The position numbers and the translations under genes were made by a program. Below the pieces are notes generated by a model. It was not told the origin of the DNA. It did no database searches and worked only from the letters and a program-made list of their open reading frames with translations. DNA of 64,000 nt from Rhodoferax sp. BLA1 (GTDB lineage Bacteria > Pseudomonadota > Gammaproteobacteria > Burkholderiales > Burkholderiaceae_C), in contig NZ_SZVI01000012.1 of assembly GCF_013416775.1 (NCBI RefSeq), forward strand, positions 520,240-584,239, in the 5' to 3' direction. Below are positions 10,512-18,915 of the stretch, one piece after another (the first letter of the stretch is position 1; every line of letters starts with the position of its first letter).

Positions 10512-11897
10512 TTAGTGCGACACTCCTTTGCCACTGGGCTTGATGGCGCTTGCAGCAGCAGGCGCAGTCTCGGTACTGCCAGTTGGGCGTGCGGTCTGTG
10601 GTGTGGTGCCATTCCACTCGTAAGCCACGGTGCCGGCTGGAAACTTATAGTGTCCGGGGTCGCTGTAATCCCCTGGTTTCTGGTCCTTACGCACCTTGAA
10701 CACGGTGAACATACCGCCCATCTCCAGCGGTCCAAACTGACCGGTGCCGGTCATCATGGGAGCCGTGTTGTCTGGGATGGGCATCTGCATTTCGCCCATA
10801 TCGGCCATGCCGCGCTCGCCCATCAGCATGTAATCAGGTGCCACTTTCTGGATTTTCCCGACCAGCCCGCGGTGATCCACACCGATCATCGTTGGTACGG
10901 CGTGCCCCATGGCGTTCATTGTGTGGTGGCTTTTGTGGCAATGCATGGCCCAATCACCTTCTTCGTCAGCAAGCAGTTCAATCTGGCGCATCTGCCCTAC
11001 CGCCAAATCGGTGGTGACTTCATACCAGCGCGTGCCGGGCGGCGTCGGGCCACCGTCGGTGCCGGTGACCAGAAACTCATGGCCATGCAGATGGATCGGG
11101 TGGTTGGTCATGGTGAGATTGCCAACCCGAATGCGAACGCGGTCGTTCAGGCGCACGTTCAAGCTGTCGATGGCCGGGAAAACGCGGCTGTTCCAACACC
11201 AGATATTGAAGTCGGTCATGGTGTTGATCTTGGGTGTCTTGCTGCCAGGCTCCACGTCAAAAGCATTGAGGAGAAAACAGAAGTCCCGGTCCACCTCGCT
11301 GATGTACGGGTGTTTGGCCTTCGGGTGCGTCACCCACATGCCCATCATGCCCATAGCCATTTGCACCATCTCATCCGCGTGGGGGTGGTACATGAAGGTG
11401 CCTGGCCTACGCGCCTCGAACTCGTAGACAAAGGTCTTGCCCATAGGAATGGCGCGCTGGGTCAGCCCGCCGACACCGTCCATGCCGTTGGGCAAGCGCT
11501 GGCCATGCCAGTGGATGGTGGTGTGCTCAGGCAATTTGTTGGTGACAAAAATGCGCACGCGGTCACCTTCCACCACCTCGATGGTCGGACCCGGACTTTG
11601 ACCGTTGTAGCCCCACATGTTGACCTTGAACCCTGGGGATACCTCTCGCACCACCGGTTCGGCCACCAAGTGAAACTCCTTGACTCCGTTGTTCATGCGC
11701 CAGGGCAAGGTCCAGCCGTTTAGGGTGACAACCGGGTTATAGGGTCTTCCCGTGGTAGGGATCAACGGAGGTGCCGTTTCCACCGAAGTCTGGATGACCG
11801 GCTCAGGCAAGCCCGCCAGCGCCGAGCGCGCCACAGCCAAGCCAGCCACCGATGCGGCAGCGCCGGCGAAAAATTGTCGACGTGAGTTGAGATGCAT
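10512..11897 (-). CDS. Multicopper oxidase, periplasmic (CopA/CueO-like)
   Basis: This is a laccase-type oxidase that likely oxidises Cu(I) to the less toxic Cu(II) in the periplasm. The protein begins MHLNSRRQFFAGAAASVAG, a twin-arginine signal suited to a folded, copper-loaded enzyme. Four copper motifs are visible in order: IHWHGQ, MYHPHADEM, HPIHLHGHEF and HCHKSHHTMNAMGH. The last supplies the type-1 and trinuclear ligands. ATG 11906 is possible, but AGGA directly abuts it; ATG 11897 has 9-nt spacing, so I prefer it. At about 460 aa it is shorter than PcoA/CopA (~600 aa) and lacks their long Met-rich insert. It follows a TolC-family gene by 18 bp. Confidence 0.93.
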   Translation of the reverse strand: MHLNSRRQFFAGAAASVAGLAVARSALAGLPEPVIQTSVETAPPLIPTTGRPYNPVVTLNGWTLPWRMNNGVKEFHLVAEPVVREVSPGFKVNMWGYNGQSPGPTIEVVEGDRVRIFVTNKLPEHTTIHWHGQRLPNGMDGVGGLTQRAIPMGKTFVYEFEARRPGTFMYHPHADEMVQMAMGMMGMWVTHPKAKHPYISEVDRDFCFLLNAFDVEPGSKTPKINTMTDFNIWCWNSRVFPAIDSLNVRLNDRVRIRVGNLTMTNHPIHLHGHEFLVTGTDGGPTPPGTRWYEVTTDLAVGQMRQIELLADEEGDWAMHCHKSHHTMNAMGHAVPTMIGVDHRGLVGKIQKVAPDYMLMGERGMADMGEMQMPIPDNTAPMMTGTGQFGPLEMGGMFTVFKVRKDQKPGDYSDPGHYKFPAGTVAYEWNGTTPQTARPTGSTETAPAAASAIKPSGKGVSH

Positions 11898-11915
11898 GTT
11901 CTTCATTCCTTCTTA

Positions 11916-13022
11916 TTAGTGCGCAGCGGGTGCGGCAGTGTCGCCACCACCGCCCAGCGATACAAAACTTTCTGGTTCACCGCCTTGCAGCACCCACTGC
12001 AAGTCGGCCTCGGCGATCCAGAAGTCACGCCGAGCACCTATGGCGTCGATCACGGCCTGTGACTGATTGCGAGATTCATCCAGCAAATCCCAAACACTGC
12101 TCAACATCCCGTTGTAGTGCAGGAGAGTTTCCTCGCTGATGAATTCGCGCACCTTTAGCACCTCATCCCGCGTGCCTTTGACCAATGCGTGGCTGGCCTG
12201 ATATGCGGCCAGCGCCAATTCGACGTTGGATTGGTTGCGTATGCCTTCAGCAATTGGCAGTTGCGCTTGTATCGCCGTTACCTTTTTCCGCCATTCATCG
12301 CGTGGGACAAGTTGTGGGGGCACATCTGGCAGGGAATCGGGTAGCGTCACATGCGTGTATTGACCTCTTAAACCCAGTAGCTTTATCAAACCAGCCTGAG
12401 CCTGGTCCGCTGTGTATTGGGCGCGTACCAGATTCATTTTGGCGGTTGACTGGGCCAGTTGCATCTGAGTCTGTTGCAGCTTGCTCCAATTGCCCACGTT
12501 GACCATGCGCCTGCCCAATTCATTTGCAGCTTCGGTAGCATCCAGGGCTGCACGGTACTGCGCCAGAGCTTGACGTGTGGCAACCGCTTGCAACCAGGCT
12601 TTTCGCCCTTGTACGGCCACCTCCAGCACCTCGTCCATACCGTCCACTTTGCGCTGAAGGCTGGGGTCAACTTCTGTCCAGCGGCCCGTCACGATATGTG
12701 CCACAGTGGCCGTGTCAAGACGAGTCAACGACCGAGCCAAATCGCGGTGAGCTCGCCAAGCCTGACGAGTAATATCTTCTATCGTTAGCAGCTTGAGCCC
12801 ATTGGCGACCTGCCCTTGTGTTGTCGAGGGCGACTCATTGGCTTTTTCCCATTTGAGTACATCCGCATGGCCTCGCTTGAGTTGCCCCACCGCATCGTTT
12901 GCATTTCGCCAGTCTGTGCCCGAGTCGGGAGCAGTCGTCTGTGCTGACAATGTCAATGGAATCGACACGAAACCCAAAACCATAACTGGCCACACATGTT
13001 TTATTTTAAGTTTGAGAGTCAC
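11916..13022 (-). CDS. TolC-family outer-membrane protein linked to the multicopper oxidase
   Basis: The 368-aa product has a signal peptide (residues 1-29), then long alpha-helical segments with the repeated hairpins typical of TolC-like channels. It is short for a full TolC (~430-490 aa) and has a weak match to the second repeat, so channel function is uncertain. Start is GTG 13022 with AAGGAAG 7 nt upstream. It heads the minus-strand operon (this gene, multicopper oxidase, cupredoxin, CusF-like). A second copper-box dyad is 77 bp upstream. The same pairing with a copper oxidase is seen in other betaproteobacterial clusters (general knowledge, not checked). Confidence 0.78.
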   Translation of the reverse strand: MTLKLKIKHVWPVMVLGFVSIPLTLSAQTTAPDSGTDWRNANDAVGQLKRGHADVLKWEKANESPSTTQGQVANGLKLLTIEDITRQAWRAHRDLARSLTRLDTATVAHIVTGRWTEVDPSLQRKVDGMDEVLEVAVQGRKAWLQAVATRQALAQYRAALDATEAANELGRRMVNVGNWSKLQQTQMQLAQSTAKMNLVRAQYTADQAQAGLIKLLGLRGQYTHVTLPDSLPDVPPQLVPRDEWRKKVTAIQAQLPIAEGIRNQSNVELALAAYQASHALVKGTRDEVLKVREFISEETLLHYNGMLSSVWDLLDESRNQSQAVIDAIGARRDFWIAEADLQWVLQGGEPESFVSLGGGGDTAAPAAH

Positions 13023-13098
13023 TATTTAACTTCCTTTTGATGTGGATCAAACAGTTCTTATTGTGCGGGCTAACAAATGTCATTTGAATGTCTCGAAA

Positions 13099-13114
13099 AT
13101 TACATAGTCGTAAT
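13099..13114. promoter_or_regulatory. Candidate CusR/CopR box 2
   Basis: ATTACA-TAGT-CGTAAT is a dyad with one mismatch from the symmetric form, 77 bp upstream of the TolC-oxidase operon start. Confidence 0.6.
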
Positions 13115-13527
13115 GTTCATCAGTGATGTGTTAAATCCGACAATAGAAAATTCACTAAAAAATGGCGTTGCTTGCACGCACCTGATCATCAGATCGGGCT
13201 GCCATTGAAGCTGTTGGCGTGGGTTGTGTCGGCGAATGCACTGAATGATGTGCAATCACGTCAAGTCGCTTTGAGGCTTCAACTTGCTGCTGACCGATTT
13301 GCATAACAAAAGTGACTGTCTGTAGTGCATTAGCTTCTCAGAAGTCCGGGGGGGGCGGATCAAGACCGCGAGCTCTGATCACAAGTGCTTATTTCCGATG
13401 TCGGAAAAACCGGCATCGGTGACACCGTTGTTGTCAAACCGGGCGACGTAGTCGAAACCGCGCCCAATCGAGCCAGCGTTTCCCCCTTTGGGGTGTTTCA
13501 TGGGTCTTTCGTCCCCCTATCGCGCCC
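13115..13527. other. Gene-poor region upstream of the copper oxidase operon
   Basis: About 410 bp with no convincing gene. Minus-strand bases near 13385-13470 can be read as a degenerate peptide (FDYVARFDNNGVTDAGF) without a start, perhaps a decayed coding piece. It contains a G9 run near 13349. Confidence 0.4.
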
Positions 13528-13904
13528 TCATGGACGCACCTTTGCCATCAACCACACTCGACTGAGATAGATGTTGGTCAGTGCCAGAGCAGTAAATACC
13601 CGTGTCGCATTCTTTTGCAATCCGCGGTATCGCACCTTGCCAAATCCCCACAGCCGCTTGACCACAGCAAAGACATGCTCCACGCGTGAGCGGATTTTTT
13701 GGATATGTTGCGGTTCTTGGCGCAAATCGCCTCAACGACAACCCCAGCGCGGCGACTGCGCTGATTGGTGAAGTCTTTGGCCTTGGGTGCGGCACTGTGG
13801 ATCAGCTCCTTCTGGCTGGCATAGGCACTGTCGCCATAGACGCGTTGCTCGCAGCCATGCAATAAATCTGGCAGTCGGTGTTTGCAATGAATCATGCAAA
13901 TCAC
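13528..13904 (-). pseudogene. IS5-family transposase fragment, frameshifted
   Basis: Only the C-terminal part of a DDE transposase remains. One frame carries YGDSAYASQKELIHSAAPKA, including a DDE-domain aspartate, down to about 13720. The next frame continues with IRSRVEHVFAVVKRLWGFGK and then KVRYRGLQKNATRVFTALAL. The glutamate of RVEHVF is the expected catalytic Glu. A frameshift near 13705-13720 and loss of the N-terminal half make it non-functional. Inverted ends could not be seen. It marks an old insertion between the two copper blocks. Confidence 0.8.
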
Positions 13905-14040
13905 GGGCCAGGTTGGGACTAAATCAGCATTGCCTTAGTCAGAAAGACCGAATAAAGAATGCGGGTGGAGGTGCGACATCTTGTTCTAGGACGCATTTGT
14001 GGCTTCCTGACGCTCCAAGATGTAGATTGCACCCCGAAAT

Positions 14041-14340
14041 TTACTTGCGGGTTTCCGATTTCTTTTGCGTGAAGAGTCTAGCAACTTCGTTACCAGACAT
14101 GGAGATTGTTTTTCCGTCGCTGGTTTCCATTGATACGCCGTCCTTCATGTAAACGATTTTCCCCATTGAATCTTCCATGGACATCTTGCCGTCCTTGTAA
14201 TGGTGCATCGTGGTTCCATCCTTGAGTTGCACGGACTGCACGATGGCGGCATCACCTTTTGAGACATCTGGACCTGCGGCAACAGCCGACAGAGCGGTAG
14301 CGACAAGACTCAAGGCGATCAGCGATTTGCGAATAGACAT
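14041..14340 (-). CDS. copK: CopK-like periplasmic copper-binding protein, copy 1
   Basis: CopK is a small periplasmic protein, known from Cupriavidus metallidurans, that binds Cu(I) cooperatively through methionines and also Cu(II). This 99-aa copy has a signal peptide (MSIRKSLIALSLVATALSAVAA) and the repeated beta-strand pattern VQLKDGTTMHHYKDGKMSME ... GKTISMSGNEVARL. TGGAG precedes the ATG. It is the most diverged of three paralogues (others at 18001 and 25291) and has a lysine-rich tail. A dyad at 14463-14478 lies 123 bp upstream. Confidence 0.9.
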   Translation of the reverse strand: MSIRKSLIALSLVATALSAVAAGPDVSKGDAAIVQSVQLKDGTTMHHYKDGKMSMEDSMGKIVYMKDGVSMETSDGKTISMSGNEVARLFTQKKSETRK

Positions 14341-14462
14341 GATAAAACTCCATTTTGATGATATCGGTGCCCTGTTGAGTTCTTCAGTAGGGCCAGTGAT
14401 GCAACTGCTGCATCACAGGGGTTAATGTAGAACTCGGGTACTGTCAGCAGCATGACCCAGAA

Positions 14463-14478
14463 ATTACAGATATGTAGG
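14463..14478. promoter_or_regulatory. Candidate CusR/CopR box 3, upstream of copK copy 1
   Basis: ATTACA-GATA-TGTAGG: the left half is perfect and the right half has two changes. The corresponding positions upstream of copK copies 2 and 3 (about 18403 and 25693) keep only the ATTACA half. Confidence 0.45.
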
Positions 14479-14547
14479 ATTTGGGTCATAAGCCGAATAT
14501 CATGGAGTTTTCTTGCTGTCTTGCGTGATCGTGAAACGCGGGCAGAA

Positions 14548-14994
14548 TTAACAACACCCACCCGCCAGGTCATCCAAAATTGGGCAGTCAGGTCGTTCAT
14601 TGTCTGGGCAATGTGTTAGCAGCGAAGCCAAGGTCCGTTGCATGGACTGCATGGCCTCAATGCGTACGGCCAAGTCCTCAACATGCTTTTGTGCAACGCG
14701 TTTGACACTGGCACTTGCACGCGTTCGGTTGCGCCACAATCCCACCAGTTCCGCAATCTCGATCATGGAAAACCCAAGTTCCCGCCCGCGTTTGATGAAC
14801 TGCAGAGTGCGCACATCTGCCTCGCCATATTGACGGTAACCGCTGTCTGTACGTGCCACTGGAGCCAGTAAACCCAGTCCTTCATAGTGCCTGATCATCT
14901 TGGCCGACACCTTGGAAAGACGCGCTGCGACACCAATTGTCACCGGCCAAACGGTGCCAACCAAGTCAGCAGTGACCTTTATGTCAGCTTTCAT
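14548..14994 (-). CDS. cueR: MerR-family copper regulator CueR
   Basis: CueR is a cytoplasmic Cu(I) sensor that activates promoters with an overlong 19-bp spacer by untwisting DNA. The 148-aa protein has the MerR helix-turn-helix (IGVAARLSKVSAKMIRHYEG, then GLLAPVARTDSGYRQY). Its dimerisation helix follows, with a C-terminal metal loop including CPDNERPDCPI, which holds the two CueR cysteines. The end GGCC adds a vicinal Cys pair. The ATG overlaps the copZ stop by 4 bp, so translation is coupled. Two CueR-type promoters are in the copZ/copA spacer. Confidence 0.93.
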   Translation of the reverse strand: MKADIKVTADLVGTVWPVTIGVAARLSKVSAKMIRHYEGLGLLAPVARTDSGYRQYGEADVRTLQFIKRGRELGFSMIEIAELVGLWRNRTRASASVKRVAQKHVEDLAVRIEAMQSMQRTLASLLTHCPDNERPDCPILDDLAGGCC

Positions 14995-15188
14995 TGGACG
15001 ACGATATAGCCTTCGTCCGTGATGGCCTTGGAAATCAGTTCAGGCGCACACGTGGAAACCACCTCCACCTTATTGAGGTGTCGATCAATCGTCACTTCGG
15101 CTTTTGGATCAATCCCTTTGACGGCACGAGCGACTGCTTTTTCACAATGGCCACATGTCATGCCCGTGACGGTGAAAGATTGGTTCAT
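14991..15188 (-). CDS. copZ: Copper chaperone CopZ (HMA domain)
   Basis: This 65-aa cytoplasmic chaperone carries Cu(I) to the P-type ATPase and probably to CueR. It is a single heavy-metal-associated domain with the binding loop GMTCGHCEKAV. The open frame extends upstream to 15248, but ATG 15188 has AAAAGGAG just upstream and fits the domain start. It overlaps cueR by 4 bp and is divergent from copA, forming a compact copZ-cueR / copA unit. Confidence 0.93.
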   Translation of the reverse strand: MNQSFTVTGMTCGHCEKAVARAVKGIDPKAEVTIDRHLNKVEVVSTCAPELISKAITDEGYIVVQ

Positions 15189-15224
15189 AAAAACTCCTTT
15201 TAAACATTGGAAAGCATAGCTTGA

Positions 15225-15249
15225 AGCCTCCCACCATGGGAAGGTCAAG
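15225..15249 (-). promoter_or_regulatory. CueR-type promoter/operator for copZ-cueR
   Basis: On the minus strand TTGACC is followed by a 19-bp spacer containing the dyad ACCTTCCCATGGTGGGAGGC, matching the known CueR promoter layout. The -10 region (CAAGCT) is weak, as in activator-dependent MerR promoters. Confidence 0.8.
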
Positions 15250-15274
15250 GGTTAGAAGCATGGAATCTTTGTGC

Positions 15275-15305
15275 TTGACCTTGCCACAGTGTCAAGGATT
15301 ACGCT
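15275..15305 (+). promoter_or_regulatory. CueR-type promoter/operator for copA
   Basis: TTGACC (15275-15280), a 19-bp spacer with the dyad CCTTG...CAAGG, and TACGCT (15300-15305). The ATG of copA is only 7 bp beyond the -10, so the transcript may be leaderless. Confidence 0.78.
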
Positions 15306-15312
15306 TGCCGGC

Positions 15313-17544
15313 ATGACTACTTATCCAACACAATCAATCGTCACTACTATTTCTGAACCAGTGGACATAGGCATAGGGGGCATGACTTGCGCCTCTTGCG
15401 TTTCAAGAGTCGAAAAGGCGCTCAGAAAAGTGCCAGGCGTTCAAGATGCCACCGTCAACTTGGCTACCGAGTCGGCCCGCATTTTGGCAGCACCAGGTGT
15501 GCACATGCAGGCGCTCCTGCGCCGTGCCGTGCGCGACGCTGGCTACGAACCTCGGGCCGCCGAGGCGGGTCTAGATGCTCAAGAAGCTTCACCTTGGTTG
15601 GGCTTTATGCCTGTGGCCATCGGACTGTTTCTGTCTATGCCGCTGACCGCTCCCATGCTGGGTGATTTGTTCGGACAGCACTGGATGCTGCCCCCGTGGT
15701 GGCAATTTTTACTGGCAACACCCGTGCAGTTCGGCCTTGGGGCACGCTTTTACAGGGCGGGCTGGCACGCACTCAAGGCCCGAACCGGCAACATGGACTT
15801 GTTGGTATCTATTGGCACGACAGCAGGTTGGGCGTTGTCGGTGTGGTTGTGGTTGACGGCCGAAGCAGGTGCCGTGGTTCATCTTTACTTCGAAGGCTCA
15901 GCGATTGTTATCACGCTTGTGTTGCTGGGCAAGTGGCTCGAAGTCCGTGCCAAGTGGCAAACAACCTCCGCCATACGCGCACTCCATGCGCTACGCCCCA
16001 ACATGGCTCATCTGCTGGGGTTGGACGGCGAAGTGGATGTTCCCGTGGCTGAGGTGCTTGTCAGTGACAAACTGGTGGTCAAGCCTGGCGAACGTTTTCC
16101 GGTTGATGGAACGCTGTTTGAAGGGCATACCGAGGTGGACGAGTCCATGCTCACAGGCGAGCCCCTTCCCGTAACCAAAGACGTGGGCGCAGCCCTCACC
16201 GGTGGTTCAATCAATGGCGAAGGGCGCATCGTGATGCAAGTCGGCGCAGTAGGCAACGAAACCGTGTTGTCCCACATCATCCGGCTGGTGGAGGACGCGC
16301 AAGCTGCCAAAGCACCGATCCAGCGGATGGTGGATCAGGTCAGTGCGGTATTTGTTCCAGTGGTTCTGGTGCTGGCAGTCGCCACTCTGCTGGGCTGGTG
16401 GCTGACAGGGCATTCGTTTGAGCTCGCAGTGATTCGCGCGGTGGCTGTGCTGGTGATTGCATGCCCCTGCGCATTGGGCCTGGCTACACCAGCAGCCATC
16501 ATGGCGGGCACTGGCGTGGCTGCCAGGCATGGCATTTTGATCAAGGATGCCCAGGCCCTTGAGTTGGCCCACAAGGTTGATGTGGTTGCGTTTGACAAAA
16601 CTGGCACGCTGACAGTAGGTAGACCCAAATTGACGAGCCTGTTCCCGTTGCATGGGATCTCCGAGGACGAAGTGCTGCAGATAGCAGCAAGTGTGCAAAG
16701 CGGTAGCGAGCATCCACTGGCGCGTGCTGTGGTGGCAAGAGCTCAAGAGTGTGGACAAGTGTTCGAAGCTCCCGAGAGTGTTCGCTCAATCGCCGGTCGA
16801 GGCACCGAGGGTGCGGTGGGTGCGCGTAATTTCTTGATTGGTAGCCTGAGATGGATGGAAGAACTCAATGTTGACACCCTCGCAGTGAAATCGCTGGCTG
16901 TTGAGTGGCAGAGCCAGGGTGCCACTGTTTCTGCGATTGCTGAGCGCACGGCACAAGGCTTGACTCTGCGAGCAGTAATGGCGTTTGGAGATGAACCCAA
17001 GCCTGGAGCGAAGGAAGCGCTCGCCACGTTGCGGCGACGCGGTATCAAAACCGTGATGATTTCTGGTGACAACCAAGGTGCTGCCGAAGTTATGGCACGT
17101 CGCCTTGGCTTGCGACCAGAGGATGGTGAAGTCATGGCGGAAGTGCTGCCAGGCGAAAAGGCCGCCAGGGTCATGGCCCTCAAAGAGGGCGGTTATACCG
17201 TTGCCATGGTGGGCGATGGAGTTAACGACGCTCCTGCACTTGCCGTTGCGGATGTTGGCTTGGCAATGGGCAACGGCACCGATGTTGCAATGCACGCAGC
17301 AGGGATCACCCTCATGCGAGGCGATCCCACGCTAGTCGTTGCCTCGCTGGATATTTCAGATAAGACCGTTGCCAAAATTCGTCAAAATCTATTCTGGGCG
17401 TTTGCCTATAACGTTGCAGGCATTCCTTTGGCGGCGTTCGGCTTTTTAAGCCCAGTCATGGCCGGTGCCGCAATGGCTTTGAGCTCGGTCAGCGTGATGA
17501 GTAATGCACTGCTACTAAAGCGTTGGAAACCGGACAAACAATAG
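15313..17544 (+). CDS. copA: Cu(I)-exporting P-type ATPase CopA
   Basis: This inner-membrane pump uses ATP to move Cu(I) from cytoplasm to periplasm. The 743-aa protein has one N-terminal HMA domain with GMTCASC (residues 23-29), then the membrane helices. The CPC ion-binding motif is at 384-386 (IACPCALG), the phosphorylated Asp428 is in DKTGTLT, and the hinge is [10 protein letters not shown]. The longer open frame starts at GTG 15271, but this lies inside the CueR promoter, so ATG 15313 is the start. No ribosome binding site is visible. A truncated copy of this gene is at 18474-18845, and the full gene shows about 95% identity with it in the shared part. Confidence 0.96.
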   Translation: MTTYPTQSIVTTISEPVDIGIGGMTCASCVSRVEKALRKVPGVQDATVNLATESARILAAPGVHMQALLRRAVRDAGYEPRAAEAGLDAQEASPWLGFMPVAIGLFLSMPLTAPMLGDLFGQHWMLPPWWQFLLATPVQFGLGARFYRAGWHALKARTGNMDLLVSIGTTAGWALSVWLWLTAEAGAVVHLYFEGSAIVITLVLLGKWLEVRAKWQTTSAIRALHALRPNMAHLLGLDGEVDVPVAEVLVSDKLVVKPGERFPVDGTLFEGHTEVDESMLTGEPLPVTKDVGAALTGGSINGEGRIVMQVGAVGNETVLSHIIRLVEDAQAAKAPIQRMVDQVSAVFVPVVLVLAVATLLGWWLTGHSFELAVIRAVAVLVIACPCALGLATPAAIMAGTGVAARHGILIKDAQALELAHKVDVVAFDKTGTLTVGRPKLTSLFPLHGISEDEVLQIAASVQSGSEHPLARAVVARAQECGQVFEAPESVRSIAGRGTEGAVGARNFLIGSLRWMEELNVDTLAVKSLAVEWQSQGATVSAIAERTAQGLTLRAVMAFGDEPKPGAKEALATLRRRGIKTVMISGDNQGAAEVMARRLGLRPEDGEVMAEVLPGEKAARVMALKEGGYTVAMVGDGVNDAPALAVADVGLAMGNGTDVAMHAAGITLMRGDPTLVVASLDISDKTVAKIRQNLFWAFAYNVAGIPLAAFGFLSPVMAGAAMALSSVSVMSNALLLKRWKPDKQ

Positions 17545-17570
17545 GTTTTTATGCTGCGCAAAGCTGCTCT

Positions 17571-17885
17571 TCACACCTGCATATTCATGACATCTGTATA
17601 TGCCTGGACAACCCTGTTGCGTACCTGCAAGGTCGCCTGAAACGCGACATTTGATTTAACACCTGCCAACATGGTTTGCTCAAGGCTAACGGTTGGATTT
17701 TCGAGGGTGAACGCCGTGGTAAGTCGCCCAGACTCTTTTTGAAGATTGCTTGTTGAACTCAAGGCCTGCACCAGAGCATCCTGAAATCCGGTTTCAGATG
17801 AACCCTGACTTTTGCGGAGCGGTGGATTTAGATCCACGACAGCACGTATTAATTCGGGTGACTTGATTGTGAGGTTCATGAGCAT
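17571..17885 (-). CDS. fliE: Orphan FliE-like flagellar basal-body protein
   Basis: FliE joins the MS ring to the rod of the flagellar basal body. The 104-aa frame from ATG 17885 (ATG 17879 also possible; the open frame runs to 17948) ends VRNRVVQAYTDVMNMQV, the highly conserved FliE C-terminus. The preceding block FTLENPTVSLEQTMLAGVKS also fits. No other flagellar gene is in the window; it sits between copA (convergent, 26 bp away) and a copK paralogue. No clear ribosome binding site is seen. It may be a relic carried by recombination, or a repurposed gene. The family call is firm; function here is doubtful. Confidence 0.75.
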   Translation of the reverse strand: MLMNLTIKSPELIRAVVDLNPPLRKSQGSSETGFQDALVQALSSTSNLQKESGRLTTAFTLENPTVSLEQTMLAGVKSNVAFQATLQVRNRVVQAYTDVMNMQV

Positions 17886-17930
17886 GCCTATAGGCTGCAA
17901 ATCGGCTGAGTTGAGGGCAAGTGCCCAACC

Positions 17931-17953
17931 GCCCAGTGCGCACGGCACTGGGC
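17931..17953. other. Perfect 9-bp stem-loop between fliE and copK copy 2
   Basis: GCCCAGTGC (17931-17939) and GCACTGGGC (17945-17953) with a 5-nt loop. It could end transcription from copK copy 2, but no U-run follows. It resembles the stem at 9510-9538. Confidence 0.45.
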
Positions 17954-18000
17954 TCTAATGCGGGCAAAACCTCTTGGGTACGCCTGCACCGGTCAGTACC

Positions 18001-18282
18001 CTAGTTGCGGTTGTGTTTATAAATGCCTTGGGCCAGCTTAGCTACCTCGTCTCCTTTCATGGTGATCGATTGACCGTCTGCTGTTTCCATCGTTGTGCCT
18101 TCTTGCATGCGCACGGCTTTTCCGAACTGACTTTCCATGGCCATCTTGCCGTCTTTGAACTGATACACAGTTGAGCCGTCCTTGAGTTGGGTGGACTTCA
18201 CGACATCGGTGTTGTCCAAAGCGAAAGCCGACAAAGCGGGCAACACAAGACTCAGAACCAGAATGGATTTACGAATTGACAT
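18001..18282 (-). CDS. copK: CopK-like periplasmic copper-binding protein, copy 2
   Basis: This 93-aa paralogue has a signal peptide (MSIRKSILVLSLVLPALSAF) followed by the CopK core VVKSTQLKDGSTVYQFKDGK and METADGQSITMKGDEVAKL. Methionines likely provide Cu(I) ligands. It is much closer to copy 3 (25291) than to copy 1. Its leader region and first codons are nearly identical to those of copy 3, pointing to a recent duplication. AGGAG precedes the ATG. Confidence 0.9.
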   Translation of the reverse strand: MSIRKSILVLSLVLPALSAFALDNTDVVKSTQLKDGSTVYQFKDGKMAMESQFGKAVRMQEGTTMETADGQSITMKGDEVAKLAQGIYKHNRN

Positions 18283-18460
18283 GATAAAACTCCTTCAAGA
18301 TGATTGCAGTTCTCCCCGAAGTTTCTCGGGGACTGGTGACGCAACTGCTGCATCACTGGTGTTAATGTAGAAGTCCAACCCCAACAAAGGCATGACCGCA
18401 AAATTACAAAAAGGACGCCTAAAGAAAGTTTTCGGATCACATTGACGGGTTCTGAAAAAC
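18247..18460 (-). repeat. Duplicated copK leader block, copy A
   Basis: The block pairs with 25537-25750 at a constant offset of 7290 bp; the upstream part differs at about four positions. It contains the stem CCCCGA...TCGGGG (18314-18331) in the 5' leader and the ATTACA half-site near 18403. Confidence 0.9.
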
Positions 18461-18473
18461 GACATCAAGCATC

Positions 18474-18845
18474 GCGAACGTTTTCCGGTTGATGGAACGT
18501 TGTTTGAGGGGCATACCGAGGTGGACGAATCCATGCTCACTGGCGAGCCCCTTCCCGTAGCCAAAGACGTGGGCACAGCCCTCACAGGTGGCTCAATCAA
18601 TGGCGAAGGGCGCATCGTGATGCAGGTCGGCGCAGTAGGCAGCGAAACCGTGTTGTCCCACATCATCCGGGTGGTGGAGGACGCGCAAGCTGCCAAAGCA
18701 CCGATCCAGCGGATGGTCTATCAGTTCAGCGCGGTATTTGTTCCAGTGGTTCTGGTGCTGGCAGTCGTCATTCTGCTGACATGGCATTCGTTTGTGTGTG
18801 GTGAGTAATGCACTACTGTTAAAGCGATGGAAGGCTGCACAGTGA
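18474..18845 (+). pseudogene. Truncated, internally deleted copy of copA
   Basis: The sequence matches copA from its actuator domain ([20 protein letters not shown]) to the helix [11 protein letters not shown]. It loses some bases, then jumps within about 20 bp to the copA C-terminus ([10 protein letters not shown]) in another frame. The HMA domain, CPC motif and ATP-binding domain are missing, so it cannot pump copper. It begins 191 bp from the copK copy 2 start, exactly beyond the duplicated leader block, so the two rearrangements may be linked. Confidence 0.88.
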
Positions 18846-18915
18846 AGCGTGGAAGTGGTGACGAAGTGCTCTTGAAATTTTGCAGAACATGACACCCCAT
18901 GTGCCTGGCGAACCA

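Noticed and set aside
10515..11723. 402-aa frame antisense to the multicopper oxidase
   Set aside because: It mirrors the oxidase's high GC third positions; no protein family is visible.
12185..12788. Plus-strand frames opposite the TolC-family gene
   Set aside because: No domain or start signal; shadow of the minus-strand gene.
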